From: Branchiostoma floridae
Taxonomy: Eukaryota; Chordata; Leptocardii; Amphioxiformes; Branchiostomatidae
Assembly (NCBI RefSeq): GCF_000003815.2
Contig: NC_049979.1
Location: forward strand, 5,918,165-5,982,164
Length of the DNA stretch: 64,000 nucleotides
Direction: 5' to 3'
The notes beneath the pieces were generated by a model, which had not been told where the DNA came from, searched no databases, and saw only the letters and a program-made list of their open reading frames with translations. Position numbers and translations under genes: made by a program. This document shows, piece after piece, positions 49,501 through 61,500 of this stretch. Position 1 is the stretch's first letter. Every line of letters starts with the position of its first letter.

Positions 49501-52500
49501 GGTGCGGGGACTGGAAAGAGCCATCTCATAAAATGCATATATTATGAGGCTACCAGGTTACTAGGAAAGGCACAAGAAAACCCTGACAAGGTCTCTGTCC
49601 TTCTTACGGCACCCACAGGAACTGCTGCATTCAATATCGGTGGGAGCACTGTCCACCATGCCTTTCATCTGATGTGTGTTACGAAGACGTATCAGCCCTT
49701 GTCTGAAAGTACCCTTAACACTTTGCGTGCGCAGTATGAAAGCCTCAAAATTGTGATTGTAGATGAAGTATCGATGGTTGACATGAAGCTCATGTCTTCC
49801 ATTCATGGTAGATTGGGTCAGCTGACCCAGTCAAGGTCAAGTGCAAACTTTGGAAATGTGAGCATCTTGGCAGTAGGTGACATGTATCAGATTCCTCCAG
49901 TCAGGGGACAAAGTCTCTACAGGGGAAAAGATTTCATTGACTTGTGGAATCCAATCTTTGAAGTTGTGGAACTTGAGGAAATCATGAGACAGAAGGATGA
50001 TGCTGCCTTTGCAAACCTTTTGAATAGAATGAGGGTAAAGAGAAAAAAAGACAAACTTTCTGATGAAGATGACAAAACTCTATCATCAAGGGTGTTATCT
50101 ACAGACTTTGCATCAAATGATTATCCTAAGGATGCACTTCACATCTTTTCCACCAATAAAGCTGTTGTAGATTATAATGACAAGATGTTGAATCTCAGGT
50201 GTTCAGATGTTACATGTTTTGAAGCCTCCGATTTTGTCAAAGATCCCACAACAGGTTCAATGACAAGACGACCTCATGCACAAGGAGATAAAGACGACCT
50301 CCTTGATGTGGTCAAAGTTGGGATTGGTGCTCGTGTCATGCTTTGTAGAAATGTCAATGTTGAGGATGGTCTAGTTAACGGTGCATTTGGAACAGTGACA
50401 GGTGTAACAGGTGGCCAGCAAGATGCAAGTGATGGTGCAACTGTCTTTGTGAAGTTTGATAATCCAAAGGCAGGTGTGCTTGAAAGAGAAAAAAGTGCAG
50501 TTCCCAGTAGTCTACCAGAGAATTCAGTTCCGATTCGTCAGATTGAGGACAACTTGAAGAAATTAAGTAAAGTCAAACGCTACCAAATTCCTATCAAGCT
50601 AGCTTGGGCCTGCACAGTGCACAAAGTACAGGGAATGACAGTTCCTGAAGTAGTTGTCTCCATGAAAAATGTTTTTGCATCAGGTATGGCGTATGTGGCC
50701 TTGAGTAGGGTATGTTCCATAGGCGGTCTTCACATTACAGACTATAAACAGGAGTCCATCTACTGTGATGAGGCAGTGCAGGAGGCAGTTAATAAGATGA
50801 AGCATTTCGAATATGTATCCAACCCATTTACAAATGTTGGTGACAGATCTGTTGGTGATGTGTTGAACATTGTCCATCACAATACTGAAGGACTTGAAAA
50901 GAAATTTGAAAGTCTGAAGTCAACTTGTTTGGTTGAAGCTGATATCATATGCCTGACTGAGACATGGCTGTCAGAAAATGTGCAGTCCTCCCAGTTTCAG
51001 TTGGAGAGTTTTAACATGTTTCGTAAAGACAGATCAAGTGGGCATGCTTGCGAGGAAGCTTCTAATGCGACAAGGAATTCCAGTCGTGGAGGCGTGGCAA
51101 TATATGTACGTGACATGTACAAGTGTTCTGAAATTCCCATCCCAAATGATATCAGTCTAGAATGTGTGGTTACGCAAGTTTCTGCTGACTGCATGCCTGT
51201 GAAACATCTAATTGTAGCCATTTATAGACCCCCAAATGTTCGCAAAGACTCATTCATATCCAGTTTGGAGAAACTCTTGGGGCACTTGTCTGCAGTGGAA
51301 AGAAGTAACACAGTGATTCTTGGTGACTTTAATGAAAATTTGATGTCAAGTGAAAACAAAATGATCCTTTCTTTCTTGATGCAAAATGGCTTCAAACAGT
51401 TGATAGAGTCTCCTACAACTGAAAGATGTACTCTCATTGACCATGTGTACATTTCACAACTGTCAGCTGTTGTTAATCATGGTGTAATACAGACATTCTA
51501 TAGCTACCATGATGCTGTATACTGTACATTGTGTAATGAGAGATAAAACAGAAATCAGAGTCAAAGGAAGGGAGTGTGTGTATTAATGTACCAGCTCGGG
51601 CCTTGTCGAGCTGAGTGGAAGGTTGACAATCTCTATAGTCACCATGATGCTGTGATGCTGTATACGTTGTGTAATGATGAGATAAAACAGAAATCAGAGT
51701 CAAAGGAAGGGAGTGTGTGTATTGTACCAGCTCAGGTCTTGTTGACCTGAGTGGAAGGTTGACAATTTCTATAGTCACCATGATGCTGTGTACTGTACGT
51801 TGTGTAATGATGAGATAAAACAGAAATCAGAGTCAAAGGAAGGGAGTGTGTGTATTGTACCAGCTCAGGTCTTGTTGACCTGAGTGGAAGGTTGACAATT
51901 TCTATAGTCACCATGATGCTGTGTACTGTACGTTGTGTAATGATGAGATAAAACAGAAATCAGAGTCAAAGGAATGGAGTGTGTGTGTATTGTACCAGCT
52001 CAGGACTTGTCGAGATGAGTGGATGAGAAATGGGAGTCTATGGTGCTCCATAATTGAGAAATACTTGGCGCCAGCTTCCGCCCTTGCCACACGGCACATT
52101 CAGTGGTAGCAAGGGGGATGGGGAATGACAAAGGTTCCCGCTCTGGCTCTTGCCAAGACTGGTAAGAGGGAGCCTGGTGGATGCCTGTGAATGAAGTACT
52201 TGGCGCCAGCTTCCGGCCCTTGCCACACAGCACATTCAGTGGTGGCAAGGGGGATGGGGAATGACAAAGGTTCCCGCTCTGGCTCTTGCCAAAACTGGTA
52301 AGAGGGAGCCTGGTGGATGCCTGTGAATGAAATATTTGTTGCCAGCTTCCGGCCCTTGCCACACGGCACATTCAGTGGTGGCAAGGGGGATGGGGAATGA
52401 CAAAGGTTCCCGCTCCGGCTCTTGCCAAAGGACAAGAGGGAGCCTGGTGGAGGCTCAGTGATTGGGAGACATGTGGATTTATGAATCATTTTTGTTAATA

Positions 52501-55500
52501 TTAATTCATCCTTTGGACTTGTTTTTAGAATTTGTGTAGATGTTATACCAAATGTCACTGGTTTGACTTCTATATGATGGCTTTAATTTCATTCATGTCA
52601 ATCCTTCTTGATCCTGTCAGTTGTACCTTTTCATTTGCAAGTACAAGTTGTGTATATGTATTTATTATACCTCTGTTGCAATATTCCTTTATCATTCAAA
52701 AGCATTGTGCATTAACATTTTGAAGTGTCCACAAATGTGTAAAACAAAGATTGACATGTCTCTGTTTTTTTTCAGCAGTAAGAACATTGTGCTCATGACA
52801 CACAGCAGGTAGGGCCTGTTTTCTTGTCGCTAGACTTGCATGTACATGTAGGTGTAGACTGTAGAGACAGGTGCAGAATTTGGATCGAAGAGAAGATTTA
52901 TGTGTAACACAAACACATTGTTATCTTCTGGCAACAATATGTATACTTTCCAAATCAATGGTATAATTATTTCATCAAATATTTGATTGATGTCTGCCTT
53001 GAAATGCCAAATCTCACTCTCCTGTTTGCATTGTTAAGATGTGACCTCTAGAGAAGAAAACAATTGGTCCATGAGAAGCTGTATTTGGAGGAGGCACACA
53101 CATTTTGAAGTGTCCACAAATGTGTAAAACAAAGATTGACATGTCTCTGTTTTTTTTCAGCAGTAAGAACATTGTGCTCATGTGATGTTTCTGCTTTGCA
53201 TTGAAATTCTAACTTCCCTGTTTCTGTCCTCCATACCCCTCTACAGAAGAGAAGCAGAGCTTGGTCTTTGACTGTATGTGGAAGAAGCAGACTGACTTGA
53301 TTCCAACCAGCCAGAAAAGGACAGTAGATATTGATCGCAACCGATTCTGAAAAGATGTATATATTTTGACGGAATTGTAATTTTTCTGCGAATAATATCT
53401 AGTATGTAGTTTGCTATTTTTCCAGATTAACTTGTAACAATGTAAAAACTTAAGCTCAAATTACATTGTATTTACATTAAGTCAATCAGATTGTGAGAGC
53501 AGACAAGTGTAAAATTGCAATTTTGTGAAAGTAAAACTGTAAAAATTGAAAGTTTTTTTTCATTCTTACTGTTTGCTGTCTGTGTGTGTGTATGTGTGTG
53601 TGTGTGTTTGTAAGAGAGAGAAGAGATAATCATTCTGAACTTCATCCCACTTGCTATCCAACATGCCATCAACATTTTTTTAATACAAGAAGACCAGAGA
53701 CTTCATCATTGTCAAGACATGTATGCCAAAATTGCAAAGGCCCTGGAGGTATATATCACAGGCATTTCCATACAAAATTTTGTTCCAATACCATGGCAAT
53801 ACAGAGGGGCCAAAAATGTTTCGTTCTACCGTGCATATGTCGAGGGCACCCTTATACCAGATTCCATGTTATTCTGTTGTAATACCAGACCACAGATATC
53901 TCCGTTTTGGAATGTTTATTTTTTTTGATATGTGTGATTGTGGAAGAACATTGTTGCATCGGCAGAGGGGCGGAGGGAAAATGGTGCATTTGCTCATAAG
54001 TAAATGTCGGCCTTCCTTGTTCATTTCGAGAAGTTACTGTTAGAATGTTCGATTTCCGCACAGGGGTGATTTGGAACAGTTCAATTTTGCATGGGAACGG
54101 GTATGGCTGAAATATGCTGTATTTGCTCTGAAGCAAATGTCGGCCTTTCTAGTTATTAAATACAAGTAGAGTAACAGGAAAATGAATGCTGACCTTGATT
54201 ACCATAGTAACACGTAATTATATCATAATTGTGATTCCTTAGAATCAAACTTTGTCTTGACGCAGTAACAATGTACACCATAATCATTGACATTACGTAT
54301 GCATTTGTTCGAATGGACAAAAGTAGTCGTCGGTGAAATGTGGAAAGCTTGATACATTGTTTTGATTCTAAGGTCCATTCTCCCTTAGTATATATATAAT
54401 AGTTTTGTTGGCATGCATCATTTGCATATTTCCACTAGTGGACTCCCATGCATCCACCACCGTACCTTGGTTGCTGAGGCTACCTAAAAAAATATCATCA
54501 TCTAATTTGATCTGATGTTATATATATATATATATATATATATATAGGAATTAAAAATTGGACATGTGATAAGAACTCCATTCCAATGTACTTTGTTCAC
54601 CACACTCAGGTCGTTATGATGTTAACTACATCATCACGAAAACCACCGGGATCCGGCTGGTGGGGGGAGAGTTCTACGGCTGTGTGGAGCTGTACGATAA
54701 CGTCACACAGCAGTGGGGGCCTGTCAAGGGGTGGGACGCTGGCGGGCGTCATCACGAAGCCAGGATGTCCTGGGCCGACTTAGCGTGTAGAAGCTTGGGT
54801 TTCAGGGAGGGACTCGCCACAGCCGGCTATGAGTTAACCAATGGAGTCGTCAGTGACAGATACATACATTATCTTCAAGGCCACTATAGCTACCGCCTTC
54901 CCACCACTACCACATCCTACCCCTCCTCTGTCCCCAAGTTTATAGTGTCCCAGTCTCTTCCCCAGGGGGAGGGGGCGACCCTGCATGATGCCATAGACAG
55001 GGTGGACCGAGGAAGCAGCTACAGCTACGGTGACATGTGTCTGGCCTGTGCAGGAGAACGGCAACACAACGATCCACACGGTACGAATATCAATAAGTAT
55101 ACACTGTACTTATAGTACAGCATATACGTCAGGGTTGCTGTCTGTCCAACAACTGGAAATGCAACAACAGACCCATATGCCTGGCCAGTGCAGCATAACA
55201 GACACACAATAGGTCAATTGTTGTCCTTTGATACTGACCTGACACCAATAGAACATATTCCACTGTTCTCATGAAAGCTGATAACTAAATGTCACATTAT
55301 CTATTCTTAATTTGGTGAACCTGACCTAAACCGTCTCTGAGCTGTCACTATACCAAAGCTACAAATGATATCAAAACCTGATCTAGTTCCTGGCACAAAG
55401 AAATGACTACTGAAATATAGATGAACCAGTGTATCAGTATTTAAGTAGAAACCACTTTTTTTATCTACCTTAAGTTTATAAACAGCACAATCGAGGATGT

Positions 55501-58500
55501 GACATTAGATCCTGCTTTGCCACGCCTGCTACAGTAAGTGTTTCATCAGACATTTGATCTGACAACTTTCAAGAAACATAATGCCTTTCAAGATCAAAGT
55601 TTCAGATTTTTTTATCGACTTCTCTCCTGTAGACTGGCGACCCTGTGGCGACTTCCCCTGGGACACTGATGACGTCACCGTGGACTGTGACTACAGCTAC
55701 ACTGATGTGAAACAGTGGAACGGTGACCCTACAGAACCCCCCTTAGTTCTGCAGGGACGGTGCACTGTGACCTGTCCTGTGGAAGCTGACATGTTGGTCG
55801 GTCCTGTGTATTCTTCCTCTCCCGGATATTATGTGCGCGATGGAGCTTACTACTGCAACGTAGGCAACCGTACCTGGACGGGATCAGAACCTGTGTGTCT
55901 GAGTAAGTCCTCGGTATTCTGTCATGGATATCCTCCAGATAACAGACATGCACAATTTATGTTCAGAAAGAAGGCTTAAATCCCATTTTCTGATAATTCA
56001 TGCAAATAAGGTCCTCATCAAATTATATCAAGCATATTAACTATCAGTTTATCCCTTCTAGAAACTCTCTGAAACTAAACCAGCTCCTGCAGTTCTATCT
56101 ACCCCAAGAGCTACATGTGTATATCTACCACTCAAAAATCATAATCGTACCATGTCCAGAATTTGAGATATCAAACCCAGAAGTTCCATTCCATAACCAT
56201 AGTAAGCCGCTAGGGAGCCCAAAATCTAATTGTTTCAAGGTCTCATGAAGAAGAAAAAGGAGGAGGGGGGGGGTGCCAACGGTCTGAATATGCTGACTTT
56301 TTAACTAGAAAAATGCAAAACGGTGTTTGTTTTTACATAATATCACGACATCTGATGAAAACATTAAAATGCGTCGAAATGACGTCATCTATGACGTCAT
56401 AAGGTACAAGCGCCGCCCTTTTAAGGTCTCGGACCAGAGCTTCTTTTACGATTTCGAAAGGTTGGCAAACAGCCTCAGGCCGAAGGGCTACAGTTCCACT
56501 AGTTAGGAAATGTAGGACGCAAAACATAATCAATATGGTGGAAAGCCGGTCTTTTTTAACCTCCTTGCTACCTCTTTCCAAAAAACCTATTGGTATCGTC
56601 TGTTTCCTCTTTATTTTGGGTAGAATATGTAGTAAAATTTTAATTTTGGACCCGAAAAGTATCATTTTTTAACATTTTTTTTATCGATGCTGCTTGGAAA
56701 AAAAACAGATTTTCCCAGGATAAAGGCCAACGTGGTAGAGAAGCTAAATTTTTCATCTTTGTATAAAAGGAAAATAAAAAGATTCCAGATTTTTTGCAAT
56801 CTCCGATGATGTAATTTCATCGAAATCGCATGTAAAACTCTGCTATTTGGGTCATCAGGCAAAAAAACAGCATCACCGTTACAGGGGACTAATACAAAAA
56901 TGGTTTCGCTGGCCGACCAACTACTCCTCGCACAAAAATAACCCACTGGCTTTTCAGGAAATACGACAAATCTATGCTCAGCTAAAATGATCACCAAGCA
57001 ATAGGGAGCAAAACTTAGGGAGACAACAGCGCACTTCCGGCCTATTACACCACCCTTCCGCCAACATCGGTCAGATTTGAACTCCGACTCGGAACCAGAA
57101 TACACACCAGCCTGGCCGGAATCTATCTGTTATGGCGTCATAACCAACATGGAACAGGGTCTTCTGATTGGTCCACGGCACCTGGCTATATGATAATAAT
57201 CTTTATTGCACAATTCATTAATAGAGGACAAACTCCATTCTACTCTTTGTCCACAACAGGTCATTATGACAACACCAGGGTCATCACAAACGAGTCCACT
57301 GGTACCCGGCTGGTGGGGGGAGAGTTCTACGGCTGTGTGGAGCTGTACGATGACGTCACGGGGCAGTGGGGGCCTGTCAAGGGGTGGAGAGGTTACAGGG
57401 AGGACAGGATGTCCTGGGCCAACTTGGCATGTAGAGACTTGGGTTTCAGGGAGGGGCTTGCCACATGGGCCTATAGGTTAACCAATGGAGTTTTCAATAA
57501 CAGTTGGGCTTTGCCCTTACAAGAACAGTACCGCCCATCCTATCCCTCCACTGTCCCCAAGTTCATAGTGTCCCTGTCCCTTCCCCAGTGGGAGGGGGTG
57601 ACTCTGCATGATGCTATAGACTATGTGGTGCAAGGCCCCTGTAGGACTTGGGACTGGTACTGCAGCAACGAATACAGCACCATGTGTCTGGCCTGTGCAG
57701 GAGAACGGTTACACAATGATCCACACAGTATGTACATGTATATTATGAAGAGTACTAAATAGTACAGAATATAGATTATATAGATATATATCAGGGTACA
57801 GGAAATGCAACAACAGACCCATGTGCCTGGCCTGTACAGGACAACTGATGCACGGTGATCAGTTGTACTTTATGAATTCATGCTAAAATGACATCAATAG
57901 AACATGTTCCATTGTTCTTATGAAAGCTGACAACTAGATGTCACATTATCTATTCTATATCATGCTATACCAGAAACCTTCAATGTTGTTCAAATCTTTG
58001 AAATCAAAGTTGTCCGTAACCATCCTTTTCTTTTATAACACCAAGATGTCTACATGTACATTGTACTTTCCCACAAGTCTTTTAACTGTCAATGCATATA
58101 AAATAGACTCTATACATGATATTAGACCCTGCTCAGCTTTACCACATCTGCTAGTGTTACATCAGACATTTGATCTGACGACTGGCAAGATAACTTTGTG
58201 AGAAACATGCAGTTTGTAAGGTTATAGTTTCAAATTTTTGTTATTGACTTCTCCTGTAGACTTGCGACCCTGTGGTGACTTCCCGTGGGACACTGATGAC
58301 GTCACTGTGGACTGTGACTACAGCTACACTGATGTAAAGCAGTGGAATGATGGGTACTACGGTTCACCTACAGATGCACCTACAGAACCCTTAGTTCTGC
58401 AGGGAAGGTGCACTGTGACCTGCCCTGTGGAAGGCGACATGTTGGTCGGTCCTCCAGTTTCTGAATACCCCGGATACAGGGTGACCGACGGAGCTTACTA

Positions 58501-61500
58501 CTGCAACGTGGGCAACCATACCTGGATGGGATCAGAACCTGTGTGTCTGGGTAAGTCCAGTAATATGTTTATTCAAATTCAATAGAACAGTGCTTCAAAA
58601 TTTTAAGTAAGTAATACAAAATGTAATATTAGCTTTTATTGCCTTTTCTGATGCTGAAATTTCAACAATATTCTGTATAATGGTGTATAATAATACCCTT
58701 ACCCGCCCATCTATAGCAAACAAAAATATCTGGCTGCACCCAAAGTCAACAATTATGTGCACACGCACCCAGCATTTTGGGTCCTGGTTGTCTAATTGTT
58801 TTGTCTTAAACAGTGATTGGCACTTATTTCCATATAAGGTAAAGTGAAATAAAAAAGAAGCAATATCACTATCATGACTTTGCATCTTTCCACCGGAATC
58901 TGAGGCTACCTTAACTAAAAAATCATCATGATCTAATTGACCTGATGTTATAGGACTTGATCCATTCCAACTATTCGTCCGCCACAGGTCGTTATGATGC
59001 TAATTACACAGCCATCACGGACGAGTCCAACACCACCCGGCTGGTGGGGGGAGAGTTCTACGGCTGTGTGGAGCTGTACGATAACATCACGGGGCAGTGG
59101 GGACTGGTCAGGGGGTGGCACGCTGACAGGGAGGACAGGATGGCCTGGGCCGACTTGGCGTGTAGAAACTTGGGTTTCAGGGAGGGCCTCGCCACAAACG
59201 GCTACCTGCTAACCAATGGAGTCGTCAGTTACAATTATACACATTATCTTCAATGGCAGTACCACCCATCCTACCCCTCCACCGTCCCCAAGTTCATAGT
59301 GTCCCAGTCCCTTCCCCAGTGGGAGGGGGCGACTCTGCATGACGCCATAGACCGGGTGGAGCGGGGACCCTGTCCGTCCTACGACTATGACTGCAGCAGT
59401 GGCTCCCGCACCATGTGTCTGGCCTGCGCAGGAGAACCACAACACGACTTACATGGTACATATACGTATATTCATACAAATGTACAGAATATGTCGAAGG
59501 ATGCTCACTTGAAGTGCATTTCAATGATTCCATGGAAAGCCAATTGATAACAAGAGAAGCCTGGGTGATAACCCAAGTTATACCCTGGTTTGAAACATCT
59601 GTATCGAACGTTATCGTGGCCTAGGTATAACATAACCAAGTCTTCCAGTACCGTACATAACAGTTGGTGAATATCTCTGATTCCGTCCAGACATCTCTGC
59701 CCACGTGACCTGCACATCCGACCACCTGGAGGTCAGCTTCCCACGCCCACCGGACAACTCCGTGCAGCCGGCGGACGTGCAGCTAGCAGCGCCGCCTTGC
59801 AGGGCGCAGGGGAACTCCACCCACCTGTTCATCTGGGCTCCTCTGGGGGAATGTGGCACTTTGAGGGAGGTACATTTTGTATTTAATCAAGCATACACAC
59901 ACACACACACACACACATACTCACATGCAATGTACGTGCACATTCAAGAGCAGGCTGCTGTCATGACATGGAACACGTAAGCTGTGCCTTTGGCATCTGC
60001 ATGACATGACCTCCTTAGGGAGTTTGCAGACCAAGAACTTAAAACCATCCATGTACAAGCTAGCACGCAGGAAACTTTATCACAAAAGTAGCCAAAGCAA
60101 CCCACCAAAGAGCTGCTACATTCTTTCTACACAAAGTGTCTTTCAAAAGAGACTGGTCTAACCAGCATCACACCAAGCTGTGGCTTCTCTTTACCCATTC
60201 CAGTCCACCCCAGTCGAGATGATCTATCGGAACACCCTGATCATCGGAGCCTCCTCCCACGGCAGCATCACCTGGCAACCGGTCACCAAGGTGCCGCTGG
60301 AGTGTCGTCTGCCGCGGAACAAGACCCTGTCCCTCGACTTCCGGCCTCACCTCAAGTCCGTCTTCCGGTCTGGCGTCCAGGGCAGGGGAGACTTCCGGAT
60401 CTCCATGGAGCTGTTCCGGACTGACGCCTTCTGGCAGCCGGTCACGGAGTACCCGGTGTTTGTGGAGTTACAGGAGGTAGGTCCGGAGTATCCGGTGTTT
60501 CTGGAGTTATGGCAGGTAGGTCCGGAGTATCCGGTGTTTGTGGAGTTACAGGAGGTAGGTCCGGAGTATCCGGTGTTTGTAGAGTTACAGGAGGTAGGTC
60601 CGAAATAGTTGTAATGTAATGCCCATCGAAAACAGGGAATACATTGGATTACAAACTGTTTTGCATCAGAGTGAGACAGAGAGATGGCTTATGATATTTT
60701 CCACCCATTAATTGGGCTTGTTGAGGCTGACTTACTTTATTGCTCATGACCTTTGATTCAACTAGCATGACGTGAGCAACAGGCTGAAGCTGGTGGGAAG
60801 CTGTGTATTACCCCGTGTCCCAGACATAGTTTGTTAGCTCCAACATAGATGATGAGAGTTTTTCCAATCATCGTCTCTATACCGTTGGTCCTACTTGCCA
60901 GTGGCACTCTATCATATGTCTCTGATGACCATGACCGTGTTCCAGATGATCCACGTGCAGATCCAGGTGAACTCTAGTGACACCGACCTGCAGGTGTTCA
61001 CTCACACCTGTGTGGCCACACCTAGCGACAACCCTGACGACACGACACGGAATGACGTCATCATAGAAGGGTCAGTAAGTCATAAATTTCATAGTATTAC
61101 GTCAATCAACTAGTGGTGTCATTTACGGTGAAAAGTGTATACTTATCAAAATGCAGCTTCTGGAGTATATCTACTGCCATATTCTCTCCAGGTGCCCCAA
61201 ACTCCCGACGCTGCAGTTCTACCCGTCCCCCAGCCCGGACAGGAGGCGCTTTGGCTTCCAGGCGTTCGCTTACACCAGCGGTGCTCCAACGGTAAAGTGT
61301 AGACCAGCTCCATTATACAACAATTAATATCAATGATGAGAAGGTCCATATAATATACCTATTGTATCTAAAAGAACAGGCCAAGAGTCTAATCACTGCT
61401 CCACAAACACATCAGAACCCTGGTAACCAATCTTACTTGGGCCTACACAGCACCAACACCATGGGGAGGGGTGGAGAAAGTTACCCAGGCAGTCTTAAGG

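Noticed and set aside
61071-61075. GTAAGT donor at 61075 for the ZP exon ending near 61070
   Set aside because: It would give the wrong phase; ending at 61070 (GTCAGT) restores the family-typical EGCP at the junction.
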